From assembly GCF_017874595.1 (NCBI RefSeq), contig NZ_JAGILA010000011.1, forward strand, positions 62,001 through 126,000: a DNA stretch of 64,000 nt, given 5' to 3'. Shown here piece by piece: positions 28,788 through 36,625 of this stretch. The DNA comes from Sinorhizobium kostiense. GTDB taxonomy: Bacteria; Pseudomonadota; Alphaproteobacteria; Rhizobiales; Rhizobiaceae. Below the pieces are notes generated by a model. It saw only the letters and a program-made list of their open reading frames with translations, made no database searches and was not told the origin of the DNA. The stretch's first letter is position 1. The number at the start of each line of letters is the position of its first letter. The translations under genes and the position numbers were made by a program.

Positions 28788-28813
28788 GTCGTCGCGGCCG
28801 AAGCCGCGACGAC
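28788..28813 (+). other. Stem-loop between binding-protein and permease genes
   Basis: GTCGTCGCGGC and GCCGCGACGAC are perfectly complementary around a CGAA tetraloop, 16 nt after the binding-protein stop and 20 nt before the permease start. It has the same architecture as the hairpins after the other binding-protein genes in this window. Confidence 0.65.
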
Positions 28814-28832
28814 AGGACGGGAGCTATGTCCG

Positions 28833-29546
28833 ATGTCTTTTGACTTATGGGTTCTTCTCGTTGAGCAGGGATGGGGATTGGCCCTTCTCCGCGGCGCCAC
28901 AGTGACACTGGCGGTCGGCCTGCTAGGAATGCTCGCCGGGATCATCGTGGCTGTTCCGCTGGCCCTTTTAAGGTGGCGACGCCTTCCCATACTCTCGCAG
29001 GCGGTGGACAGCTACAGCATTCTTGTGCGCGGTGTTCCTGGACTGCTCGTCATCTACCTGTTGTTCTTCGGCTCGATCGAGTGGGTTCAGCGGCTGGCAA
29101 CCGCTTTCGGATATCAAAACAGCGCCGACGACGCTTATCCCTTCCTCATCGGCGTTGTTGCTATCGCGGCAATATCATGTGCCTATTCCATCGAAGTGTT
29201 CCGCGGCGCGCTAGAGGCCGTGCCGGTGGGCTTGCTGGAAGCAGCAAAATCCCTCGCCTTGCCTTCCTACGTCACCTTCTTCCGCGTCACTCTGCCTATT
29301 GCTCTACGATTAGCGCTCGGTGGTCTCAACAATGTTTGGCAGATGACCATCAAGGACACCTCGCTGGTGTCGGTCGTGGGTATGCAGGAACTGATGCGCT
29401 CCGCGGCAATTGCCGCTGGCATTACTCGCTCTCCGCTATTGTTCTACTGCGCCGCTGCCGGGATGTTCTTTGTGCTGACGGCAGTCAGTCAGACGCTTTT
29501 CAGTCGCACAGAGCGCCTCTGCAATCGTGGCTTCAGTCGGGGATAA
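28833..29546 (+). CDS. Amino-acid ABC transporter permease (HisQ-type)
   Basis: A 237-residue inner-membrane protein of the HisMQ family. It has five hydrophobic segments, the early motif RGATVTLAVGLLGMLAGI, and the coupling loop EVFRGALEAVPVGLLEAAKS. It starts close after the binding-protein hairpin. Its stop is followed one base later by the second permease ATG. Confidence 0.88.
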   Translation: MSFDLWVLLVEQGWGLALLRGATVTLAVGLLGMLAGIIVAVPLALLRWRRLPILSQAVDSYSILVRGVPGLLVIYLLFFGSIEWVQRLATAFGYQNSADDAYPFLIGVVAIAAISCAYSIEVFRGALEAVPVGLLEAAKSLALPSYVTFFRVTLPIALRLALGGLNNVWQMTIKDTSLVSVVGMQELMRSAAIAAGITRSPLLFYCAAAGMFFVLTAVSQTLFSRTERLCNRGFSRG

Positions 29547-29547
29547 G

Positions 29548-30228
29548 ATGGAACTAGACCTTGTCACATATGCGGTTCCGTTCCTTCTGGTAGGCGCCAA
29601 GACGACCTTGCTGATCAGCGTCTTCGGCATAGCTCTGGGACTGCCGTTCGGGATTGCATTGGCTGTCATCCGCACGTCCAAGAACCGAATATTGAGCAGG
29701 AGCGCGGATATCTACTGCGCGGTCTTTCGCGGCACGCCCATGCTGGTGCAGATCTTCGTCCTCTACTACGGGTTAGGCCAGCTCAGCATCATTCGAAACA
29801 ACCCAGTTATCTGGTGGATCGTCGGCGACAGCCTGCATGCGGCGATCCTGGCCGTCATACTCAATACCGGTGCCTATACGGCGGAAATCTTCCGGACGGC
29901 ACTCCTTTCCCTACCCCGGGGGCTGATCGAGGCTTCGCAGGCTTGCGGCCTGTCGGTTTGGGCCACTTTTCGCCACGTCAAGTTTCCGCTGGCGGTTAGG
30001 CAAGCCTTGCCTGCCTATAGCAGCGAAGTTGCCATCATCGTGAAGGAATCGAGCCTCGCATCGACGATCACGGTCCTCGAGATCACCGGCTATGCCAAAC
30101 GGTTGATGAGCGAAACCTTCGCCATCATGGACATCTTCATCATCACATCGGCGTTTTACCTGATGATGAACGTAATCAGCTTAACTTCGCTAAAACTGAT
30201 CGAAAGAAAACTGTCTTTCGGAAAATAA
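29548..30228 (+). CDS. Amino-acid ABC transporter permease (HisM-type)
   Basis: A 226-residue membrane protein. It has the motif AKTTLLISVFGIALGLPFGI near the start and the coupling loop EIFRTALLSLPRGLIEASQA. The ATG at 29548 was chosen because it sits one base after the upstream stop, consistent with coupled translation; a GTG 21 nt earlier is possible. With the previous gene it forms the channel that needs the frameshifted ATPase or a substitute. Confidence 0.88.
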   Translation: MELDLVTYAVPFLLVGAKTTLLISVFGIALGLPFGIALAVIRTSKNRILSRSADIYCAVFRGTPMLVQIFVLYYGLGQLSIIRNNPVIWWIVGDSLHAAILAVILNTGAYTAEIFRTALLSLPRGLIEASQACGLSVWATFRHVKFPLAVRQALPAYSSEVAIIVKESSLASTITVLEITGYAKRLMSETFAIMDIFIITSAFYLMMNVISLTSLKLIERKLSFGK

Positions 30229-30251
30229 ACTTCACAGTAGAAAGGTGATCT

Positions 30252-30605
30252 ATGTCAAGACTAACCTTCGTCGACCAGAACAATCTCCCGACGCCGCGCA
30301 AGGGCGCGCCGCCTCCCGAGCGGCTGGTCGAGGGACTCCCGCAGTTTCTTACCTGGGACATCGCCGCGACCGCAGACGGAAAGATGCGGACGGGCGTATG
30401 GGAGGCAACTCCAGGCGCCTACCGATCGATCAAGGGCGAGACCTTTGAATTCTGCGTCATTCTTTCCGGCGTGTCCGAACTCACTGAGGATGGAGGCGAG
30501 CCCCGCAGGATCAGCGCTGGTGACACGTTTGTGATGCATCCCGGCTTCGTCGGCACCTGGCGGGTCATCGAGACCACACGCAAACTTTGGGTCGCGCGCG
30601 ACTGA
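30252..30605 (+). CDS. Small cupin_3 (DUF861/EutQ-like) protein, paralogue D
   Basis: A 117-residue single-domain cupin. Core segments are TGVWEATPGAYRSIKGETFE, FCVILSGVSELTED, and AGDTFVMHPGFVGTWRVIET. It is the most divergent of four paralogues in this window (others at 34.6, 36.2 and 63.3 kb). It ends the amino-acid ABC operon, 24 nt after the HisM-type gene, with AAAGGTG as ribosome binding site. Cupin_3 proteins bind small ligands or metal, and a few act in ethanolamine, ureidoglycolate or ectoine-like metabolism. Its role here is unknown. Confidence 0.8.
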   Translation: MSRLTFVDQNNLPTPRKGAPPPERLVEGLPQFLTWDIAATADGKMRTGVWEATPGAYRSIKGETFEFCVILSGVSELTEDGGEPRRISAGDTFVMHPGFVGTWRVIETTRKLWVARD

Positions 30606-30791
30606 GCGCGCCGACATCCGGTTGTCTCGCCAGCAACTCATCCGCAAATTCGTGAAACGCGCGACCGCCATCTTTGTGAGAAGGCGGCGCGCAATGACCG
30701 CCGAGGCGCCCGAGTTGCTGTCGATGACGGGAGCCGGCACGCGAGCACTCCCGCGACCGTGACGGTTTTTGAAGCAGGTGAAATAAATAAA

Positions 30792-31775
30792 ATGATTAGC
30801 CAAGACCTGATCGAGCAGGCACGTGAACGCATCGCCGGTCACGTCCTCCGTACTCCTCTGACGATATCGACGTCCCTATCCGAGCGCATCGGAGCGCAGG
30901 TCAGATTGAAGCTCGAGCATCGCCAAATGACCGGTAGCTTTAAGCTCCGGGGTGCAACAAATGCTGTTCTTCAACTCAGCCAACTGGAACGCGATCGTGG
31001 CGTCATCGCAGCCTCGACCGGCAATCACGGAAGAGCACTCTCCTATGCTGCCCGGACAGTTGGATCCTGCGCGACCATCTGCATGTCGCGTCTGGTGCCG
31101 GAAAACAAGGTCGCGGAAATCCGACGGCTGGGCGCAACGGTGCGCATAGTGGATTCTTCGCAGGACGACGCACAAGAGGAAGTCGAGCGGCTGGTTGCAG
31201 AGGATGGGCTCAGCATGATTCCGCCTTTTGATCATCCACACGTCATCGCCGGCCAGGGAACGCTCGGGCTTGAAATCGCCGAGGAGATGCCCGAGGTCGC
31301 GACTGTTCTCGTTCCTCTTTCTGGAGGTGGGTTGGCCGCAGGTGTCGCGGCAGCCGTAAAGGCCATGCGACCCCAGGCTAAGGTAATCGGCGTCACCATG
31401 GACCGGGGGGCAGCCATGAAGGCTAGCATCGACGCTGGCCACCCGGTGCAGGTGAAGGAGTATCACAGTTTGGCCGACTCGCTAGGCGGTGGAATCGGGT
31501 TGAATAACGCTTGGACTTTCCCGATGTGCAAAACCCTTCTCGACGACATCGTCCTCGTCAACGAACGCGAGATAGCTGCCGGTGTGCGGCACGCTTACGA
31601 GCATGAGCGTGAGATCGTCGAAGGCTCTGGCGCAGTTGGTATCGCGGCGCTGCTTTCCGGCAAGCTGGCGCATCTTAAAAGTCCGGTGGCAGTTATACTG
31701 TCGGGTCAAAATATCGACATGACGTTGCATCGAAAAATCATCAACGGACTCATTATAGCGACTGAGGTGGACTGA
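30792..31775 (+). CDS. eutB: Threonine-dehydratase-fold PLP enzyme, EutB-like (hydroxyectoine utilisation)
   Basis: A 327-residue fold-type II PLP enzyme. The Schiff-base Lys is in MTGSFKLRGATNAVL, the substrate loop is ASTGNHGRALSYAA, the phosphate-binding glycines are PLSGGGLAAGVAA, and the C-terminal cofactor Ser/Gly is near VILSGQNIDM. The segment SLADSLGGGIGLNNAWTF and the coupling with an ornithine-cyclodeaminase-family gene are characteristic of EutB. ATG 30792 follows AGGTG. The stop overlaps the next ATG (TGATG). EutA, EutD and EutE are not present here, so a different amino-acid substrate, such as a hydroxy-amino acid, is possible. Confidence 0.7.
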   Translation: MISQDLIEQARERIAGHVLRTPLTISTSLSERIGAQVRLKLEHRQMTGSFKLRGATNAVLQLSQLERDRGVIAASTGNHGRALSYAARTVGSCATICMSRLVPENKVAEIRRLGATVRIVDSSQDDAQEEVERLVAEDGLSMIPPFDHPHVIAGQGTLGLEIAEEMPEVATVLVPLSGGGLAAGVAAAVKAMRPQAKVIGVTMDRGAAMKASIDAGHPVQVKEYHSLADSLGGGIGLNNAWTFPMCKTLLDDIVLVNEREIAAGVRHAYEHEREIVEGSGAVGIAALLSGKLAHLKSPVAVILSGQNIDMTLHRKIINGLIIATEVD

Positions 31776-32770
31776 TGCCTATTATTAGAATACTTACCGA
31801 GCCTGAGCTCAGACAGATCATTCCGCTCGACGTCGATGCGGTTGAATGTACGGAAGGCGCGTTTCGCGCGCTGGCCCTCGACGATCAGGTGGAGATGCCG
31901 CCCATTTTGCGTCTGGATGTGCCTGAGAGCAGAGGTGAAGTCGATGTGAAAACGGCCTATATTCCAGGCCTGAGCGGCTTCGCGATCAAAATCAGCCCCG
32001 GTTTCTTTGACAATCCGAAGCTCGGCCTTCCGAGTACAAACGGGATGATGGTTTTGCTCTCAAGTAAAACCGGACTGATCCAGGCGCTGCTTCTGGACAA
32101 TGGTTATCTGACCGACGTCAGGACAGCGGCCGCTGGTGCAGTTGCGGCAAAACATCTGTCGCGAGACGGTGCTTCGATCGCAACCATCTTCGGCGCCGGT
32201 GTTCAGGCGAGACTGCAGCTCCAGGCGCTCACTCTGGTGAGACCAATCCAAGAAGTCCGTATTTGGGCGCGGGATCACTCCAAGGCGGAGGCGCTCGCCG
32301 AACAGTTGAAGCTCGAGCACAGCTTGCCGGTTATTGCATTCGCCGATCCAAAGGGAGCAGTCTCGGGTTCCCATATCATTGTTACAACGACACCCGCAGA
32401 CCGGCCCATTCTTCATGCCTCCTGGCTTGAACCCGGGCAGCATGTGACAGCCATGGGCTCCGACGCCGAACATAAGAACGAGATCGATCCGATCGCGATT
32501 GCGCGCGCAGACATCTACGTGGCGGACAGCCTGAAACAGACACGCAGGCTGGGCGAGCTACATCATGCCATAGAGGCTGGGCTGGTTGCGAGCGATGCGG
32601 ATTTTCCGGAACTCGGCCGGATCGTTGCGGGCGAGAAGGTCGGACGCAGTCGCGATGCAGACATTACGATAGCTGATCTTACGGGTACAGGTGTTCAGGA
32701 TACCGCAATTGCCGCGTTAGCCTTTCAGCGCGCCGAGGAACTCAAGACCGGCAAGATGTTCGAGTGCTGA
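31775..32770 (+). CDS. eutC: Ornithine-cyclodeaminase/mu-crystallin family protein, EutC-like
   Basis: A 331-residue protein with the family Rossmann motif ASIATIFGAGVQARLQLQAL (about residues 127-146), the early substrate region GFAIKISPGFFDNPKLGLPS, and the nucleotide-strand end VRIWARDHSKAEAL. The family includes ornithine cyclodeaminase, alanine dehydrogenase and imine reductases. Translational coupling to the EutB-like gene supports an EutC role; in hydroxyectoine use EutB and EutC act together. It is the last gene before the second copy of the promoter module. Confidence 0.7.
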   Translation: MPIIRILTEPELRQIIPLDVDAVECTEGAFRALALDDQVEMPPILRLDVPESRGEVDVKTAYIPGLSGFAIKISPGFFDNPKLGLPSTNGMMVLLSSKTGLIQALLLDNGYLTDVRTAAAGAVAAKHLSRDGASIATIFGAGVQARLQLQALTLVRPIQEVRIWARDHSKAEALAEQLKLEHSLPVIAFADPKGAVSGSHIIVTTTPADRPILHASWLEPGQHVTAMGSDAEHKNEIDPIAIARADIYVADSLKQTRRLGELHHAIEAGLVASDADFPELGRIVAGEKVGRSRDADITIADLTGTGVQDTAIAALAFQRAEELKTGKMFEC

Positions 32771-32868
32771 GGCGGTCGTGTCTTTGTGAACGTCCATGTT
32801 CGCACGCCGACCGCATGCCGCCTCAAAGGCTCAGAATTCGCGGCCACGTTCATGAGCTTCGCAATTTA

Positions 32869-32953
32869 TTGCCGCAACCAATTTGATCTATGTTGACACC
32901 AATCGCAAAACCAATCTTATATTGATCGCGTGTCAAACCTGATTGGTAGCGAA
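32869..32953 (+). promoter_or_regulatory. Duplicated promoter/operator module, copy 2
   Basis: This near-identical partner of 15736-15822 carries TTGACA at 32893-32898 and TCTTAT at 32915-32920 with a 16-nt spacer. ACCAAT boxes lie upstream of, inside and next to the spacer, and GATTGGTAGCGAA follows at 32941-32953. The predicted transcript start is about 37 nt before the dehydrogenase start codon. The downstream operator box therefore lies in the short leader. It separates this gene and the following cupin gene from the eutBC operon. Confidence 0.75.
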
Positions 32954-32963
32954 GGTGCTGAAC

Positions 32964-34460
32964 GTGAAACCAACTCCCGCGCAAAAATCGACTCCACTTG
33001 TCTCCCCCGCCTCGGCTGCCGTAGTCCGCGATGCTCCTACGCAACTGTTCATCGGCGGCGAATGGGTTTCTGCAACAGAAGATCGTACCTTTCCAGTGGT
33101 CGACCCCTCGATCGGAGATGTGATCGCCACCGTCTCCGATGGCGACATCGCCGATGGAATATCCGCGGTCGACGCGGCGGAAAATGCGTCCGCGGCTTGG
33201 AAAGCAACCTCGCCGCGGCGTCGCTCGGACGTTTTGATGAAGTGTTTTCACCTTGTGCTCGAACAGGCGGAATGGCTGGCGCAACTGATCACCGTCGAGA
33301 ACGGCAAGGCACTTGCGGACGCCAGGTCGGAGGTCGCCTACGCGGCTGAGTTTTTCCGCTGGTATGCGGAAGAAGCTGTACGGGCGCCGGGTGAATTCGG
33401 ACCTGCACCTTCCGGCGCCAATCATATCATCGTCAACCACGAGCCGATTGGTATCGCCGTATTGGTGACGCCCTGGAACTTCCCGGCAGCAATGGCGACC
33501 CGCAAGATCGCTCCCGCATTGGCCGCAGGCTGTACGTGCATCCTGAAGCCCGCAGCGGAGACCCCGCTGACGGCGTTGGCGATCGGCGAAATCATGCGGC
33601 AGGCTGGCGTTCCGGCCGGAGTGGTCAACATCGTGACAACGAAGAAGGCCGGCCCTGTGGTTAGCGCCATGCTGCACGACAAACGGGTGCGGAAGCTGTC
33701 ATTTACCGGTTCGACAGGCGTCGGCCGGACGTTGCTTCGCGAGGCTGCGGACCAGGTTGTCAGCTGCTCGATGGAACTCGGCGGCAATGCACCTTTCATT
33801 GTATTCGACGATGCCGACCTGGAGACGGCTGTCGCTGGAGCAATGGTAGCCAAGATGCGCAATGGCGGCGAGGCATGCACCGCCGCGAACCGCTTTTATG
33901 TGCAGAAGGGAATTCTCGCGGACTTCACGCGGCGGTTCGCGGAAGAGATGGCCGCGCTCAAGGTCGGGCCAGGGCTGGTCCCGAGCACGCAGCTAGGGCC
34001 ACTGATAACCGAGGCCGCCGTCGCCAAGGTGGAACGCCTGGTGGATGACGCCGTTGCCAAGGGAGCCCGCATCGTGACGGGTGGCAGCCGGTTGAACGGC
34101 GACGGTTTCTATTATCCGCCTACCGTACTGGCAGACGTTTCTCCCGATGCCGAGATCCTTCGCGAAGAAATCTTCGGGCCGGTGGCGCCAATCATTGCAT
34201 TCGAAACCGAGGACGAGGTCGTACAGATGGCCAACGACACCGAATACGGGCTTGTTTCCTATGTGTTCAGCAGCGACCTCAAACGCGCGCTCGCGGTCAC
34301 CGGACGGCTGGAAAGCGGCATGGTTGGAATCAACCGAGGCGTCGTCTCCGACGCTGCCGCACCGTTTGGCGGCATGAAGCAGAGCGGTCTCGGACGCGAG
34401 GGAAGCCACCACGGCATGCTCGAGTATCTCGAAACGAAATACATCGCCGCCAGCTGGTAG
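32964..34460 (+). CDS. NAD(P)-dependent aldehyde dehydrogenase, succinate-semialdehyde dehydrogenase type
   Basis: A 498-residue ALDH. The cofactor region is VLVTPWNFPAAMATRKIAPA, the catalytic Glu is in SMELGGNAPFIVFDDADLE, and the catalytic Cys is in NGGEACTAANRFYV. These match the GabD branch. The GTG at 32964 has GAAGG 8 nt upstream; a GTG at 32955 and a TTG at 32943 are alternatives, and no ATG is available. It can oxidise the semialdehyde made by the class III aminotransferase or the upstream amine oxidases. It corresponds to 'ssd' in ectoine-type clusters and has its own module promoter. Confidence 0.85.
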   Translation: MKPTPAQKSTPLVSPASAAVVRDAPTQLFIGGEWVSATEDRTFPVVDPSIGDVIATVSDGDIADGISAVDAAENASAAWKATSPRRRSDVLMKCFHLVLEQAEWLAQLITVENGKALADARSEVAYAAEFFRWYAEEAVRAPGEFGPAPSGANHIIVNHEPIGIAVLVTPWNFPAAMATRKIAPALAAGCTCILKPAAETPLTALAIGEIMRQAGVPAGVVNIVTTKKAGPVVSAMLHDKRVRKLSFTGSTGVGRTLLREAADQVVSCSMELGGNAPFIVFDDADLETAVAGAMVAKMRNGGEACTAANRFYVQKGILADFTRRFAEEMAALKVGPGLVPSTQLGPLITEAAVAKVERLVDDAVAKGARIVTGGSRLNGDGFYYPPTVLADVSPDAEILREEIFGPVAPIIAFETEDEVVQMANDTEYGLVSYVFSSDLKRALAVTGRLESGMVGINRGVVSDAAAPFGGMKQSGLGREGSHHGMLEYLETKYIAASW

Positions 34461-34482
34461 GCTACCGTAATGACAATCTCCT

Positions 34483-34514
34483 ACGAGGTCGAAGGCGATT
34501 CTCAACGACCTCGT
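34483..34514 (+). other. Hairpin between dehydrogenase and cupin genes
   Basis: ACGAGGTCG and CGACCTCGT are perfectly complementary across a 14-nt loop, 22 nt after the ALDH stop. No T-run follows, so it may modulate rather than stop transcription into the cupin gene. Confidence 0.45.
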
Positions 34515-34552
34515 CGGATCTTGCTTTCACACAGGCACAACTAGAGAACCAG

Positions 34553-34906
34553 ATGTCACTACTCAAAACGATCGACCCGAACCCTTCGTCCGAACCGAAG
34601 CACGCGACCCCCGCGCCGGATCGCCTCATCGCGGGTTCACCTGCCTTCAAAACCTGGGCGCAGGACAGCGACAAAGAGGGCAAGGTGAATACCGGCGTCT
34701 GGGAGGCCACTCCCGGCGAGACCCACTCCATCAAGGGCGAAACCTTTGAGTTCTGTCATATCCTGCAGGGAGTGGTCGAACTGACAGAGAAGGGTAAGGA
34801 ACCGGTCATCTATCGCGCAGGCGACAGCTTCGTGATGAAACCCGGGTATGTGGGGGTCTGGAAAACGATCGAGACGGTACGGAAAATCTACGTCACCGTC
34901 ACCTAA
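34553..34906 (+). CDS. Small cupin_3 protein, paralogue A
   Basis: A 117-residue cupin beginning MSLLKTIDPNPSSEPK. Its core segments are GVWEATPGETHSIKGETFEF, CHILQGVVELTEKG, and YRAGDSFVMKPGYVGVWKTI. It differs at only 15 of 117 residues from the inverted copy at 36150-36503. It follows the semialdehyde dehydrogenase gene and is probably transcribed with it from module copy 2. It is cytoplasmic and its function is unknown. The strict conservation of the SIKGETFEFCH segment suggests ligand or metal binding. Confidence 0.8.
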   Translation: MSLLKTIDPNPSSEPKHATPAPDRLIAGSPAFKTWAQDSDKEGKVNTGVWEATPGETHSIKGETFEFCHILQGVVELTEKGKEPVIYRAGDSFVMKPGYVGVWKTIETVRKIYVTVT

Positions 34907-35068
34907 CCACTGCAAAAAGACCGTCCGGCGCAGCTTACCTCTTTTTTTTCACGTGCGGACGGAGCGACCTGGCAGAGGAGGTCTGACGGTCGGCAATGCT
35001 CGGATAATGGCTGGGCGGATTACTCGCCCAGCTCGTGCATCCAGCAGCATGCCCTGGAGATATTCAGG

Positions 35069-35917
35069 TCAGCCAAGGGCCTGGCTGGCCAGGACGAAAG
35101 TTCGAACCCCCGGCGTTCGCGGTCCGCCGGTAGCGCCTCGAGCCATTGCAACAACTCCACCCTGGTGAGGCAATCCCCAACCTTCGAGCAACGACGAAAG
35201 GCCGCTCTGTTCAGGGATGTCGATGCGCACGAAACGACCTTCCTTCCCAGAGAGGATAAAGGCAATCAAATCCCTCGCTTGCTCGGCGTTTTCTGCCACG
35301 ACCGGCCCGACGACTTCGCCGATCCCGAAAAACCGCGTGGCCGCGAAGGCGACGATATTGTCACCGTTCCGGATAACGGCAAACGGCCCCTCCTTCGCCA
35401 GCGCATCGTAGAGTGCGCCGCGGTCGGCACCGAAAGCCGCCCGATCAAGCGCTTTGAGCGCCGGAAGGGCGTCAGGCCCGATCCACTTGACCTTTTCGGG
35501 AGCACCAACTCCTCCAGCAAAACCCTGATGGCGGACGATTTGATGCGTCGCAACGAAGCCCAGCTTCTCGTAAAGAGGCAAGCCGTCACTCGTTGCCGTC
35601 AAACGGCATTCCCGATCCCCGGCGAGTTCAATCACGGCGGTGGTCAATTGTCTTCCCAGTCCGCGGCCACGCTGGCTTTCATCGACAATAATCATGTTGA
35701 CGGCTGAGCAGGTGTCGCCGAGGGGGGTCATGAGGGCCGTGCCCACCACACGATCACCAGCGAGGGCAACGCGTCCCTCGCTCAGCGACCAAATCATCTC
35801 CCAGTCTTCTCTCCTGTGCGGCCAGCCCGCTGCACGCGACAGCGCCAGAGCATCATCCAGATGGTGAGCCTCGAAAGGCGCGAGAGTAACGGTTTCCGTT
35901 TGCATGGGTCGATCCAT
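35069..35917 (-). CDS. GNAT-family N-acetyltransferase
   Basis: A protein of about 282 residues. Its N-terminal GNAT domain has the acetyl-CoA pyrophosphate loop in DESQRGRGLGRQLTTAVIEL (Q-x-x-G-R/G-x-G/A type) and the following GLPLYEKLGFVATHQIVRH. The C-terminal 140 residues resemble the second GNAT-like half seen in some two-domain acyltransferases. Start candidates are ATG 35917 and 35905. It lies alone between two inverted cupin_3 genes. The substrate could be an amine or amino acid of the surrounding pathways. Confidence 0.8.
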   Translation of the reverse strand: MDRPMQTETVTLAPFEAHHLDDALALSRAAGWPHRREDWEMIWSLSEGRVALAGDRVVGTALMTPLGDTCSAVNMIIVDESQRGRGLGRQLTTAVIELAGDRECRLTATSDGLPLYEKLGFVATHQIVRHQGFAGGVGAPEKVKWIGPDALPALKALDRAAFGADRGALYDALAKEGPFAVIRNGDNIVAFAATRFFGIGEVVGPVVAENAEQARDLIAFILSGKEGRFVRIDIPEQSGLSSLLEGWGLPHQGGVVAMARGATGGPRTPGVRTFVLASQALG

Positions 35918-36149
35918 TTCGTTGATCAAGTTTCAGGCTGTACCGCGACGACAACGATGCGCGAGCCCTTCATCGGAAAGGCTTCCGATGCAAGCGCGAG
36001 CCGGTTTGGTAAACAGCATGGGCGGATGTACCGCCCATCCAAATTTCGGGATGGAGCCGATCGAAGCGCCGTACCTACGGTATCGCTCCGTTCCCGCCCT
36101 GAAATTAGGAGGAAAATGCACCTCGAAACGGCATCGCTCGTTTGAATGA

Positions 36150-36503
36150 TCAGGTGACCGTGACGAAGATTTTCCGCACCGTCTCGATCGTTTTCCAAAC
36201 TCCGACATAACCGGGCTTCATGACGAAGCTGTCGCCCGCGCGATAAATGACCGGCTCCTTACCCTTTTCGGTCAATTCGATCACACCATGGACGAGATGG
36301 CAGAACTCAAACGTTTCGCCCTTGATGGAGTGCGTCTCGCCCGGGGTCGCCTCGAAAACACCGGTATTGACTCTGCCGTCCTTGGCGGTGTCCTGCAACC
36401 AGGTCTTGAAAGCGGGGCTGCCGGCGATCAGGCGATCCGGCTCGGCAGTTCTATGCTTCGGTTCAAACGATGGGTTCGGGTCAATGGTTTTCAGTAGTGA
36501 CAT
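36150..36503 (-). CDS. Small cupin_3 protein, paralogue B (inverted relative to paralogue A)
   Basis: A 117-residue cupin beginning MSLLKTIDPNPSFEPK, about 87% identical to paralogue A, with the same GETHSIKGETFEFCH core and GDSFVMKPGYVGVWKTIETV. It lies 122 nt downstream of the leftward FAD oxidase gene and may be the last gene of the DSD1-RidA-oxidase operon. Paralogues A and B form an inverted repeat around the GNAT gene. Confidence 0.8.
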   Translation of the reverse strand: MSLLKTIDPNPSFEPKHRTAEPDRLIAGSPAFKTWLQDTAKDGRVNTGVFEATPGETHSIKGETFEFCHLVHGVIELTEKGKEPVIYRAGDSFVMKPGYVGVWKTIETVRKIFVTVT

Positions 36504-36625
36504 CTAGGTCTCCATTTTTGGGTGAAAGCGATTTCGGCGTCGTCCTTAGAAAACGGCGGAATCCATTCCGCCAGCTTCCCTCTGCGCGTCTCCCCAACGG
36601 CCTGCTCCTGATCTGACCTCCACAA

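Noticed and set aside
34921..34962. Terminator after cupin A (CCGTCCG ... CGGACGG with a T8 run)
   Set aside because: The arms are complementary, but the T-run lies inside the loop rather than after the stem, so it does not have intrinsic-terminator geometry.
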